DNA of 64,000 nucleotides from Pomphorhynchus laevis (lineage: Eukaryota > Acanthocephala > Palaeacanthocephala > Echinorhynchida > Pomphorhynchidae). Shown here piece after piece: positions 29,864 through 40,366 of the stretch. A program made the position numbers and the translations under genes. The notes under the pieces are model-generated. The model searched no databases and was not told where the DNA came from. It saw only the letters and a program-made list of their open reading frames with translations. Where the stretch lies: assembly GCA_012934845.2 (NCBI GenBank), contig WNNJ02003809.1:1-64000 (forward strand). Reading direction: 5' to 3'. The first letter of the stretch is position 1. The number at the start of each line of letters is the position of its first letter.

Positions 29864-32779
29864 TCATGTGTCGATAAGGTGTGAACGGAGGAGGTGTTTG
29901 AATGTGATAAAGGAGGGAGCGCGGCGGACATCGAGAGGGAGTTGATTCCAGGTGAGTGAGGCGGTGACGAAGAAGGATCGGAGATCGTAGTTGTTAGAGT
30001 AATTGGGAACGTGGAGTAAGAGGGAATTACGGGAACGCAGCGATAGCGAGGTAAGGCGAGTGCCGTCTAAGAATGGAAGGTTGATGGACAATGGGGAGCC
30101 GACAGCGATGAAACGAAAAGTTACGAGAAGGCGGAGTTTGATGCGGATTCGGATGGTGTGCCAGGAGAGTTGGGCAAAATATGTGGACGTGTGGTCGAAG
30201 CGACGGAGACGAAAGAGCACTCGAACGGCGGTGTTGATTATTCGTTGTAGGGGTAGGATGATGGATTTTGGAGAATTGGCGAAAAGGCTAAGGCAGTAAT
30301 CGACTTTAGGGAAAAGAAGCGATGGAAGAATATACATACAAGAACGGAAGTCGATAAGGGGGCGGATACGGCGGATGTCACGGAGAATTAAGTTAGACGA
30401 GTGGACCTTGAGATGGACGAAGGGTTTAAGGAAAAGGTGATCATCGAAATGGAAGCCTAAGAAAGTGAGATTGTGTACTATGGGGATGATCGATGATGCA
30501 AAAGATACAGTGGGAGGAGATATGTTTGATTTACGGGCGAGGATCCACATTATTTTGGACTTGTCGGGGTTTAAAACGAGATGGAGATTGGAGAGACGTT
30601 TGTAGATAAAATAATGACAGTTGGAGGCAGAAATGCCGATATCGTGTATACGATGTGCGGGTGCATGAGCATATATGAGGATGTCATTGGCGTTTTACAT
30701 GACGTGAAAGGAGTAAGGTTTGATAAACGGAGAGAGATCGCCAAGCAGAAGTGAGAAAAGCAGGGGACCTAGGACTGAACCTTGTAAGACCCCGCAAAGG
30801 TAGGGACGGGAAATATGATGATGAATTAGAACAGACGCGAAAGGAACGGTCGGATAGATATGGGGCAATCCATGCTACAGAGTAGGAAGAAAAGTTGTAA
30901 TCATAACGAAGGCGAGAAAGGAGGACAGAGTGGTCGACAATTTCGAAGGCGGAGGAGTGGTCGAGGGAGATGAGAACACTATATAGAGCCTTGTCTCGAG
31001 AAATGAGTAAGTCGTTGTACACTTTTATGCATGCGATTTCTGTCGAGTGATTAGAGCGGAAAGCGGATTGGAAAGGAGGGTACAGATTGGATGAGGAGAG
31101 ATAAGCGTTGATTTGTATTAAGATGAGGCGTTCTAAGAGCTTTGAAAGAGTAGGGAGTAGTGAAATGGAGCGATAGCTAGAAGGAAGGGAGAGGTCGAGC
31201 GATTGTTTCTTGAGGAGGGGACGAACGATTGCGGATTTCCAGTGTGAAGGGAAGATACAACTGCGGATAAATGAGTTAAACAAGGTTGTGAGAAATGGGG
31301 AGATCGATGAGCATATAGATTTTAATATGTGGGTATGCAGGGGATCGGCAGGTGAGGTTTTGTTGGGCAAGGACATGAGGACAGATGATACTTCTGTAGG
31401 TGATACAGACAGAAGCTGAAAGAGTTCCGGAAGGATGAGAGTAGACTGGACAGAGTGGGATAGGATGGAGATCGGGGTGTGAGAGATCAACGTGGATACT
31501 TTAGTCTGGAGAAATGACGAATAATCATGGGCATTGATTTTGCACGGCGAAGAGGAGCTAGCAAGGATTGAGATTATAGTATGCCAGAGAGTCTTAGAAT
31601 TGAATTAAGTGATGATTTTATGCTGCCAGATGGAGTTGCATTTGGTACGTAGTAGGTGGAGATGAGACCGGCGATGAGCAAGATAGGTATCACGGAAAGA
31701 CCGAGTGATCGAGCAGATATAAAGTCTGAGAGAGCGGTGATAGTCTCGAAAAGCATGACGAAGTCGACGCTTTGAGAGTAGGCATTGAATGTCAAACCAT
31801 GGGGCACGGTGCAAGCGACGGTGTTGATGAGGCTTGAAGGGCAAGAGAAAATCGAGAATGGCTGTGAATTCAGAGTCGAAAAGAAAGGCGAGATCGTGAG
31901 AAGAGGAATATGTTATTGTGGGATAGGATAAAGACGATTTGTGTAAGGCAGAGCGGAGAAGGGAGATGTCAAGATTTTTCCAAGGGCGACGTAGGATTGT
32001 AGGTGTGTGAGGAGGGGTGTGGTTGTGAGTGAGATCAAGGGTGATTAGAAAGTGATCGGATATACCAGGATCGAAAATGGACAGTAAGGTGTAGGCAGCA
32101 AAATGATCGGGGACAGCGATGATGTCGAGTGCCCAAGGATATGAGCACTGCCCCCACACATACCAAGGATATGTGTGGGGGCAGTGGAGATGGCTTTGTA
32201 CTTATAGTTTGATAGAATGTTGATGAACTGGATGGACTCGGTAGAAGAGAGGCGGTTGAGGCGGATGTTTAAGTCGTCAAAACGATTGAAGGGATTGAGG
32301 ACAAAAAAGTGAGACAGAAAGTCAGTGAGTTCGGTAAAAAATAAGGCTGTAGGAGCTGATGAACCAGGACGGTATACAGTGGCGAGATCTAGAGTGATCG
32401 GGTTAGAAGAACGACAAGTGAGCAGTTCAAAAGAGCAAGGACTGAAAGGTGGAAATGATTTTGCGAATAGACGCGGGGTGACGGCGAATGCGGCAATGCC
32501 GATATGATTAGAGAATTTAGAAGGGGATTTCCTTAGGGGGCTAAAGAATTCGACTAGTGAGCAATCGGCAAAGAGCAAACGGCGGATGGAGAGGTCGTCA
32601 TAATCGGAGTGCCAGGATTCTGTGATGCAGAAGAGATCGATGGATTGCTTGATAAATAGGTTGAAGCGGAGATCGGATTTATTGAGAATAGATATGGCGT
32701 TGAGGAGGTCTAGGCGGAAACCTTGTGTGGTGGTGATAGGGGCTAGTGGAGAAGACACATTGGGGAGATGGAGCGCCAT
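29864..32779 (-). pseudogene. A-type ORF2 (A3): endonuclease plus RT, several frame breaks
   Basis: Starts at the ATG on 32,779-32,777 (MALHLPNVSS). Endonuclease: FRLDLLNAISILNKSDL, FCITESWHSDYDDLSIRRL, ALDIIAVPDHF and DPGISDHFLITLDL (32,779-31,960). Linker and RT: KTSPADPLHTHILKSI, PSSYRSISLLPTLSKLLER, SLDHSSAFEIVDHS (31,490-30,900). The motif B and YADD region (30,800-30,660) lies in broken frames, with the codons for GVPQ altered. The C-terminus (30,550-29,864) is open (DYCLSLFANSPKS, LRSHLIDT). Confidence 0.75.
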
Positions 32780-33756
32780 CGAATTTTTGGGCGGGTGCGG
32801 ACAACTTGAAAATTTCCGTCGATGTTTCGGATGGAGAGAGATGTTTCGCCGTTTTTCACGCGACGGCGTTTTTCGATGCGTGCAGATGAGAGTTGAGCGA
32901 TTTCGGAGGGGGTGCAATCGGGAAAAAATGCGAGTGGCTTAAGAGTACATGAGTTTGAATCGTTAGGAGGACAAAAGACGCGTGAGAGCAATGCTGTAAA
33001 ACAATTTTAGGGGAGGGGCTGTGAAAGATTAGATTGAGATGTATTTAGGCGGATGAATGCGACAGGAGAGATGTTGTTGAAAAAGGATGGTTTATTCGCA
33101 GGAACAAGAGGCGGGAGGATGGATCTGAATGTGGAAACTTCGTGGTCGAGACGTGCTTGTGTAGATAAATAGGTGAAAGGAGTGATATTCGTGACGATGA
33201 CGCAACGATCGCGAGAAGGAAAGCGTTTCCGTAAAGGAGGACGAGTAACGTGAGTTGGTGAGATCACGATAGGAGAGCTGGGAGTTGAGTATATCAAGGG
33301 AGTAGGTTTAACAGCGGAAGACAAAGAGAATGTGGATAATATATAGGGTGGTGAGCGATGTGAGGAAAGGTTATGAGTGGAAGGATTGTGGAGATTGGTG
33401 GAGGTGATTTTGATTGAGGGATGTAGGTTATTGAGAAACGAGATAGAAGGGAAGATACGGGGGTTGTCGGGAAGTGAAGACATGGGATTAGAAGTGCATG
33501 TGATGACAGGATCAGTGGGTTGACAAAGGATATTAGAAACGACTGGGGTGGTTTGAGTGGACACGTTGGAGGTTGATACGTTCTTATGGGAGAGGTCGCG
33601 TATGAGTTTGTTGGCAGAAAAGCCGCATAGGAAGTCTTCTTTAGACTTAATGCTGTCGCATGCGATTGTAGTCCAGACGCTGCAGTCGAGTGTCGAGCAT
33701 TCCACACCAACTGCACAATTTGTGTCGGTCGTAGCCGTCTTCTTACGTCCACCCAT
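32743..33756 (-). pseudogene. A-type ORF1 (A3): PHD-like finger plus nucleic-acid-binding domain
   Basis: Starts at ATG 33,756 (MGGRKKTATT). The PHD-like part is VGVECSTLDCSVWTTIAC and DFLCGFSANKLI, with Ser for the last Cys of CGFC. A long Ser/Thr/Pro linker includes SFLNNLHPSIKITSTN once. The conserved block has RDRCVIVTNI, STQARLDHEVSTFRSIL and VAFIRLNTSQS. A frame break near 33,000 separates the end (SEIAQLSSARIEKRRR, IRNIDGNFQVVRTRPKIRWR), which stops at 32,743, 37 bases past the ORF2 start. Confidence 0.75.
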
Positions 33757-33780
33757 GGACGTCCTTGTGTGTTAAAACTG

Positions 33781-33870
33781 TTAAATTTGCTGGATTGATC
33801 TGGAACTAGATTGATCTGAAATGTATTAAATTTGCTGGATTGATCTGGAACTGGATTAATCTGAAATGTA
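33781..33870 (-). repeat. Two 45-bp direct repeats in the A3 5' region
   Basis: Units at 33,781-33,825 and 33,826-33,870, each with TTAAATTTGCTGGATTGATC and TGGAACT...GATTGATCTGAAATGTA words, two mismatches apart. They lie just upstream of ORF1 of A3 (minus strand), matching in position the 5' repeats of A-prime copy 1 but with a different unit. Confidence 0.8.
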
Positions 33871-33911
33871 TGATCTGGAATGTATGTTTATTAGATCTCA
33901 AACTTTTTTCA

Positions 33912-33960
33912 GTGAACAGACTGAACAGCCATTTGCGGCTTTGTATTGTACTCAATAATA
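33912..33960 (+). mobile_element. B-type LINE 3' end, about 50 bp
   Basis: GACTGAACAGCC, a six-base loop and GGCTTTGTATTG match the 3' UTR hairpin of B4 (CTGAATAGCC, loop, GGCTTTGG at 51,341-51,361), followed by an AATAATA tail. It sits at the 5' border of A3. It could be the terminal scrap of LINE E with the rest deleted, or another copy. Confidence 0.45.
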
Positions 33961-35160
33961 CGTCGAATATCGCTTATACTTGTGTGTTAAAGGCAATGTG
34001 GTTTTGAGAAATATAACGGTGACTATCATCAGTTACATTCGAGTCAATGTTATTAAAGAACATCGATTTACAATTTGAGCGTGGATGAAAATCTAAAATC
34101 ATTTAATTCTTATCATTTAAAATGATAAGATTTACCAATTAATGATTTTAAGTGATAAGATACATTTAATAAGTGCAGCAACTAGTTGGAGCTTAATTCA
34201 CTTCAGTTGTGCAATCTCGTGTTCACCTCGATTTGACGAAATCTTTGTATTATCATTCTTTCGCTTTTGAACATTTTATATTCATTTTGATGATTATAAC
34301 ATTCTATTATTAATCCGATCATATAGATATAATTTATCACAAGCTTTTGATTTTTAGATTATCTTACTCAATTTGCAGGGGTTTAATATTGGATAATACT
34401 AAATCTAACTTATAGATAAATAAAGATAAATTTATTTTTAGTTGGCAAATGTGTGCGAACGGCGCTTATATAATTTAGCAGAAGAGTTCAGTGTGAATGG
34501 TCAGTCTCCATTCGTATATATTATTCTTTCAGTTCGATCGTTCAGTTAATTCGTAAAATCCGTTAGTTCAATCGGTTATATATACGTATCACACATTAAG
34601 CATTTAGCTACAATTATGATTTGTTATAAATATCTGAAAGTGGCAATACGGCCTAACAGTAATAAAGGTTTTATTCAATAAATGTCATATGATGGTGATG
34701 ATATTATAATCTAAAAGATTTTGATAAAATCCTAAATTCAACTTGTAGCTAACTGCACTTGACACAGATTTGGATCTACGCTATTTGACCGAGATTCGAA
34801 GCCAATATAAGCACATGCAAACTGGTTATTGTATTTTATTGTATTTTATATATTTTCATCTACCGGGTTTTGCTCTAGACCACATCGTTACAATAAGCTG
34901 TTTCAATAAACTCATTTCGGATTCACATTAGAAAATAAGTAGTCTAAATTTAAACATGTGTTATCCAAATGTTGCTAATTTAGTAATTTCTTATAATTTA
35001 TTTAAGTGTAAAATCAAATTGGATAGCTGATTTAAGATGCGGCTTTACGAAATTCTAAAAATTTGGACAAATTTACAGATTATGTGAAGTCGATTATACT
35101 TATCAATTATGTAATTTTTTAATAATCAATATTATTATTAATTAAACTTAATCCGCCACG
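33961..35160. other. AT-rich interval without a recognisable gene
   Basis: About 1.2 kb with no coding signal. Items seen: a stretch like the 5' region of E (33,960-34,030), a degenerate A-type 3' hairpin on the minus strand (about 34,440-34,470; TTGGCAAATGTGTGCG and GCGCTTATA), and short repeats of AAAATGATAAGAT near 34,115-34,165. Everything else looks like decayed repeat or spacer DNA. Confidence 0.5.
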
Positions 35161-35164
35161 CAGG

Positions 35165-35755
35165 GCAAAACACAATAAAATACAGTGAAGAAAATTACAG
35201 ACATCTTCAATAGTCATAAAATTGGAAACTAAATCATCATCGGAAATATAACGTGTGGTTGGTTGTGGTCAGGATTATTGGCAGGTCGATTACGGGAAGA
35301 ACGAAATCCCCAAGGCACATGGAAGCAGATCGACAGAGAGCGAATTCAACGATGCGTTTAAGTCGGCAAATACAGTTCGCATACGAGTTTGTGGTCGAAT
35401 TCATTGATTGTAACCAAGCGATGCGTCTAATAAGTTGTAACGCGTTTTCTCCCATGCCACCCGATGCTGCGAACACAAGTGGTGCGAAACTACCTCGATC
35501 GACCAGACTTATTCTCTCTTCATATTTCGACCTTTTTCGAGTCTCGTGGTACTTGAAAGCACTAACTGTTGATGATGAGTACGAAACGGCGTGGTTGTTA
35601 AAGATGGTGACGTCAAAAAACGTCCGCTCGAATCGACTCTCATATAATCCGCTGCAAACAACGTCGAGACGTGATCCCTCCTCATGACATGTTGTGGATT
35701 TCTCAAACCTTACGTCATCATTGACTCGCTCCAAAACAGGCTCGAGCCCTACTCC
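35165..35755 (-). mobile_element. RLE-type LINE 3' end (RLE-D)
   Basis: A minus-strand fragment holding only the restriction-like nuclease and a short 3' flank. Its 5' side ends at about 35,755 against the tail of an A-prime LINE, so it is either 5'-truncated or cut by that insertion. It is the third RLE copy in the window. Confidence 0.7.
35237..35734 (-). pseudogene. Restriction-like endonuclease domain of RLE-D
   Basis: 165 codons, the best-preserved nuclease of the three RLE copies. Residues 18-50 read EEGSRLDVVCSGL and RFERTFFDVTIF; the rest reads FKYHETRKRSKYEERI, FAPLVFAASGGMGENALQLI and CRSASMCLGDF. The Arg-Leu-Asp and Phe-Asp-Val motifs fit the PD-(D/E)xK core that R2-like LINEs use to nick their target. 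No RT or N-terminus is attached, so it is a remnant. No target sequence can be inferred from it alone. Confidence 0.7.
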
Positions 35756-35764
35756 ATTATGTAA

Positions 35765-35915
35765 ATAATAACAATAATAACTTATTTAAAGTGGCAAATG
35801 CGTGCCAAATGCACGCTTACAAGTCCACTAACTTAAAAGACACATCAAACGTCATATAGATATTTTTTTTAAATTGTTTAAATGAGACCGGATTTGGAAT
35901 TTGAAAGACGGCATT
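35765..35915 (-). mobile_element. A-prime LINE copy 3, 3' part (right half of a split copy)
   Basis: The last codons of A-prime ORF2 (MPSFKFQIRSHLNN) and its 3' UTR hairpin GCGTGC-atttg-GCACGC (plus-strand 35,799-35,816) with a TTATTATTGTTATTATT tail. The protein frame continues exactly from the piece at 39,665-40,110 when A4 is left out, so the two are halves of one copy. Confidence 0.75.
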
Positions 35916-35992
35916 AAAAAAAGGATTTATTTTAACGTGGCAAATGCGTGCCAGCGCACGCTTACATGACCACAACAAAACAAGACTGTGAA

Positions 35993-38889
35993 TCAGGTGT
36001 CGAGAAGGTGTGAACGGAGGAGGTGTTTGAATGTGATAAAGGAGGAAGCGCGGCGGACGTCGAGAGGGAGTTTATTCCAGGCGAGTGAGGCGGCGACGAG
36101 GAAGGATCGGAGACCGTAGTTGTTGGAGTAATTAGGAACGTGGAGTAAGAGGGTATGACAGGAACGAAGCGATAGCGAGGTGGGGCGAGTGTCGTCTAAG
36201 AAAGGAAGGTTGATGAACGATGGGAAGCCGACAGCGATGAGACGAAAAGTTACGAAAAGAAGGCGGGGTTGGATGAGGATGTGGATGGTAGGCCAGGAGA
36301 ATTGGGCAATATATGTGGGTGTGTGGTCGAAGCGACGGAGACAAAAGAGCACTCGAACGGCGGTGTTGATTATTCGTTGTAGGGGTAGGATGATGGATTT
36401 TGGAGAATTGGCGAAAAGGCTAAGGCAGTAATCGATTTTAGGGAAAAGAAACGATGAAAGAAGAGACATACAAGAACGGAAGTCGATAAGGGGGCGGATA
36501 CGGCGGATGTCACGAAGAATTAAGTTAGACGAGCGGACCTTGTCACGGACGAAGGGTTTAAGGGAAAGGTGATCATCGAAATGGAAGCCTAAGAAAGTGA
36601 GATTGTGGACTATAGGGATGATTGATGAGGCAAAAGATACAATGGGAGGAGATATGTTTGGTTTACGGGGAAGGATCCACATTATTTTGGACTTTTCGGG
36701 GTTTAGAACGAGATGGAGATTGGAGAGACGTTTGTAGATAGAAGAAAGACAGTTGGAGGCAGAAATGCCGATATCGTGTATGCGATGTGCGGGTGCATGA
36801 ACATAGATTAGAATGTCATCGGCGTATTGCATGACGTTAAAGGAGTAAGGTTTGATAAATGGAGAGAGATCGCCAAGCAAAAGAGAGAAAAGCAGGGGAC
36901 CTAGGACTGAACCTTGTGGGACCCCGCAAAAAATAGGGATGGGAGGGGAGGATGATGAATTAGAACAGACGCGAAAGGAACGGTCGGATAGATATGAGGC
37001 AAACCATGCTACGGAGGAGGAAGAAAAGCCGTAATCATAACGAAGGCGAGAAAGAAGGACGGAGTGGTCGACAATGTCGAATGCGGAGGAGAGGTCGAGC
37101 GTGATGAGAACACTATATAGAGCCTTGTCTTGAGAAATGAGTAAGTCGTTGTACACTTTTATGCATTCGATTTCTGTCGAGTGATTAGAGCGGAAAGCGG
37201 ATTAGAAAGGAGGGTACAGATTGGATGAGGATAGATAAGCGTTGATTTGTATTAAGATGAGGCGTTCTAAGAGCTTTGAAAGAGTAGGGAGTAGTGAAAT
37301 GGAGCGATAGCTAGAAGGAAGGGAGAGGTCGAGCGATTGTTTCTTGAGGAGGGGACGAACGATTGCGGATTTCCAGTGTGAAGGGAAGATACAACTGCGG
37401 ATAAATGAGTTAAACAAGGTTGTGAGAAATGGGGAGATCGATGAGCATATAGATTTTAATATGTGGGTATGCAGGGGATCGGCAGGTGAGGTTTTGTTGG
37501 GCAAGGACATGAGGACAGATGATACTTCTGTAGGTGATACAGACAGAAGCTGAAAGAGTTCCGGAAGGATGAGAGTAGACTGGACAGAGTGGGATAGGAT
37601 GGAGATCGGGGTGTGAGAGATCAACGTGGATACTTTAGTCTGGAGAAATGACGAATAATCATGGGCATTGATTTTGCACGGCGAAGAGGAGCTAGCAAGG
37701 ATTGAGATTATAGTATGCCAGAGAGTCTTAGAATTGAATTAAGTGATGATTTTATGCTGCCAGATGGAGTTGCATTTGTTACGTAGTAGGTGGAGATGAG
37801 ACCGGCGATGAGCAAGATAGGTATCACGGAAAGACCGAGTGATCGAGCAGATATAACGTCTGAGAGAGCGGTGATAGTCTCGAAAAGCATGTCGAAGGCG
37901 ACGCTTTGAGAGTAGGCATTGAATGTCAAACCATGGGGCACGGTGCAAGCGACGGTGTTGGTGAGGCTTGAAGGGCAAGAGAAAATCGAGAATGGATGTG
38001 AATTCAGAGTCGAAAAGAAAGGCGAGATCGTGAGGAGATGAATATGTTATTGTGGGTAATGATAGAGACGATTTGAGTAAGGCAGAGCGGAGAAGGGAGA
38101 GGTCAAGATTTCTCCAAGGGCGACGTAGGATTGTAGGTGTGTGAGGAGGGGTGTGGTTGTGAGTGAGATCAAGGGTGATAAGAAAGTGATCGGATAGACC
38201 AGGATCAGAGATGGACAGTGAGGTGTAGGCAGCAAAATGATCGGGGACAGCGATGATGTCGAGTGCCCCACCAAGTATATTTGTGGGGGCAGTGGAGATT
38301 AGTTTGTAATTGTAGTTGGATAGAATGTTGATGAAGCGGATGGAATCTGTGAAAGAGGGGCGGCCTAGGCGGATATTGAAGTCGCCTAGAACGATTGAAG
38401 GGATTGAGGACAAAGAACAATGAGAAAGGAGGTCAGCAAGTTCGGTAAAAAATAAGGCTGTAGGAGCTGATGAACCAGGACGGTATACAATGGCGAGATC
38501 TAGAGTGATCGGGTTAGAATAACGACAAGTGAGCAATTCAAAAGAGCAAGGACTGAAAGGGGATTGATTTTGCGAAGAGACGCGGGGTGACGCGCGAATG
38601 CGACGATGCCGCCATGATTAGAGAATTTAGAAGGGCATGAGCTGAGGGGGCGGGCGGATTCGACTAGGGAGCAACCGGCAGAGAGCAGACGGCGAATGGA
38701 AAGGTCGTCGGAATCTGAGTGCCAGGATTCGGTGAGGCAGAAGAGATCGATGGATTACTTGGTGAATAGGTTGAGGATAAGATCGGATTTATTGAGAATA
38801 GATCTAGTATTGAGGAGACCGAGGCGGAAACCGTGTGCTGTGGCGAAATTGTCTAGTGGAGAAGACACATAGGAGAGATGGAGCGCCAT
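35993..38889 (-). pseudogene. A-type ORF2 (A4): endonuclease plus RT, few breaks
   Basis: The start ATG is at 38,889, inside ORF1. The N-terminal endonuclease is frameshifted near 38,560-38,600; 38,536-37,739 is open (VLGDFNIRLGRPS, GALDIIAVPDHF, DPGLSDHFLITLDL, HRAPWFDIQCLLSKRRLR). 37,624-37,202 holds PSSYRSISLLPTLSKLLER and ends in one TAA where A3 has Gln. 37,156-35,993 is open for 387 codons: [47 protein letters not shown] and LRSHLLDT. All RT catalytic residues are present. Confidence 0.8.
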
Positions 38890-39664
38890 CGAATTTTTGG
38901 ACGGGTGTGGACAACTTGAAAATTTCCGTCTATGTTTCGGATGGCGAGTGATGTTTCGCCGTTTTCCTCGCGACGGCGTTTTTCGATGCGGGCTGAAGAG
39001 ATTTGAGCGATTTCAGAAGGGGCGCGATCGGGGAAAATTCGAGTGGTTGAAGATGACATGAGTTTGAATCGTTGAGAGAGGACAGAAGACGCGTGAGAGC
39101 GATGCTTGAAAACAATTTTTAGGAGAGGGGGCTGGGAAGGATTAGATTGAGAAGATTTGTTTAGACGGATGAATGCGACAGGAGAAATGTCCTTGAAAAA
39201 GGATGGTTTATCCGCAGGAACAATAGACGAGAGGATGGATCTGAAGGCGGAAACATCGTGGTCTAGACGTGCTTGTGGAGATAAGGAGTTAGAAGGCGTG
39301 ATATTAGTAACAATGACGCAACGATCGCGAGAAGCAAAGCGCTTCCGTAAAGGAGGACGACTGACGTGAGTAGGTGAGATCACGATAGGAGAGCTGTGAG
39401 TTGAGTGTATCAAGGGAGTAGGTTTAACAGCGGAAGACAAAGAGAATGTGGATAATATATAGGGTGGTGAGCGATGTGAGGAAAGGTTATGAGTGGAAGG
39501 ATAGTGGAGGTTGGTGGAGGTGATTTTGATTGATGGATGCAAGTTATTGAGAAACGAGACGGGAGGCAAGCGATGTGAGGAAAGGTTATGAGTGGAAGGA
39601 TAGTGGAGGTTGGTGGAGGTGATTTTGATTGATGGATGCAAGTTATTGAGAAACGATACGTGAA
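38853..39664 (-). pseudogene. A-type ORF1 (A4), 5'-truncated
   Basis: Open from the truncation point to the stop at 38,853. It has two copies of the linker segment SFLNNLHPSIKITSTNLH (period about 99 bp) and then the conserved block: RDRCVIVTNITPSNSLS, QARLDHDVSAFRSIL, VAFIRLNKSSQS, LLKIVFKHRSHASSVLS, SEIAQISSARIEKRRRE and IDGNFQVVHTRPKIRWRS. The PHD finger is missing. Upstream of the insertion point the frame runs on by chance into A-prime ORF2 sequence, giving a 423-codon open frame that is not a real protein. Confidence 0.75.
39468..39656 (-). repeat. Tandem duplication inside the A4 ORF1 linker
   Basis: Two copies of about 88 bp (39,468-39,555 and 39,569-39,656), almost identical, with a period of about 101 bases at DNA level counting the spacer. 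Each contains GGTTATGAGTGGAAGGATAG and GATGGATGCAAGTTATTGAG. A3 has a single copy at the same place, and A-prime copy 1 has its own two-copy version of the same protein segment. Confidence 0.8.
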
Positions 39665-40110
39665 GGCATTGAGGTTGATTGGCGTGTATGAATGGGCAGA
39701 TGATTCCACGAGAGAGGAGCAGCCACAAGGAAGAAGCAGAAGCCAAAAGAGGTAGAGTAGTTTGGGACATGTAAAAGAAGAGAATTACGGGAACGCACAG
39801 AACACTAATCATGACGAGAATTGTCGAGAAACGAATGGTTGAGAAATGAAGGAGTAGGACAAGTTTCAAGGTGGAAAGCAATGAAAAGAAAACGAATTTG
39901 ATCACGAGAATAAATATTAGACAAATCGAGAGAAGCAAATTGGTGGTATGTATGATCAAAACGACGAAGACAGAGGAGAATTCGGACGGGGTGTTTAAGA
40001 TGCATTGTAGTCTAAGAAGAGTGGATTTAGGTGAGTTGGAAAATAGACTAAGACAATAATCAAGTCTTGAGAAAAGGAGAGAAGATATGATAGTCATACA
40101 TGAAGGGAAA
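39665..40110 (-). mobile_element. A-prime LINE copy 3, 5' part (left half of a split copy)
   Basis: Minus-strand A-prime ORF2 C-terminal region, beginning at FPSCMTIISSLLFSRLDYCL (about 40,100) and ending at the A4 insertion point. It is frameshifted after NSPKSTLL. The 5' truncation is at about 40,110, next to a plus-strand LINE scrap. Confidence 0.75.
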
Positions 40111-40124
40111 CAATTATAAAACAA

Positions 40125-40320
40125 ACAAAAATGTCACGTAATCTTCCCTCTATTCAATCAGACGATTTTTTCATCCACAAATATTCGATACAGGTTCTTG
40201 GAATTACCATTGATAGTCATATGCCATGGAGGTATTATTTTCAAATTATCACGAGCAAATGCTTTTCCAGAATATACCTAATGTGTAGAATAAATTTCCT
40301 CAGATGCTACGGAGGATTTA
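40125..40320 (+). pseudogene. Scrap of another LINE RT thumb/C-terminal region
   Basis: The plus strand encodes KYSIQVLGITIDSHMPW and IITSKCFSRIYLM, a pattern (LGI-x-IDS-x-x-PW ... SK) seen after the RT core in Jockey- or CR1-like LINEs but unlike the A- and B-type copies here. It is too short to place in a clade. Confidence 0.45.
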
Positions 40321-40366
40321 ATGAAAACAAAAATCAAAAAAAAATCGTTCAGTATATATGTCAGAA

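Larger units (their letters stand above)
29791..33920 (-). mobile_element. A-type LINE copy A3, near full length
   Basis: A minus-strand A-type element with a 5' region (33,920-33,760) containing two 45-bp repeats, ORF1 (33,756-32,743), ORF2 from 32,779, and a 3' UTR hairpin (plus-strand 29,818-29,832, GCGTGC-gct-GCACGC). It is nearly identical to A4 over a central tract and more diverged elsewhere. ORF2 carries frameshifts and one small inverted duplication (32,146-32,186). Confidence 0.85.
35916..39664 (-). mobile_element. A-type LINE copy A4, 5'-truncated, inserted in A-prime copy 3
   Basis: A minus-strand A-type element, 5'-truncated in the ORF1 linker, with a 3' UTR hairpin at 35,945-35,961. 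It is bracketed by the 6-bp direct repeat GGCATT (35,910-35,915 and 39,665-39,670), a likely target-site duplication: removing the element restores the A-prime reading frame (S-M-P-S-F-K). ORF1 is open and ORF2 has a small number of breaks. Confidence 0.8.

Noticed and set aside
30003-30299. Arg-rich plus-strand frames over A3 (30,003-30,299; 32,622-32,942) and A4 (36,180-36,431)
   Set aside because: They are antisense shadows of A-type ORF2; the same frames appear in both copies because the copies are homologous.
33960-34030. Continuation of LINE E beyond A3
   Set aside because: The similarity is to the 5' region of E, not to the RT that should follow the endonuclease, so the two pieces cannot be shown to be one element.
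35145-35170. A second SINE copy suggested by CCACGCAGGGC
   Set aside because: Only 11 bases match the SINE head and nothing around them follows; chance or a tiny scrap.
38853-40124. A 423-codon minus-strand frame joining RT C-terminal sequence to ORF1, suggesting a novel fusion protein
   Set aside because: The junction coincides with the A4 insertion point, flanked by a 6-bp target duplication; the fusion is accidental.
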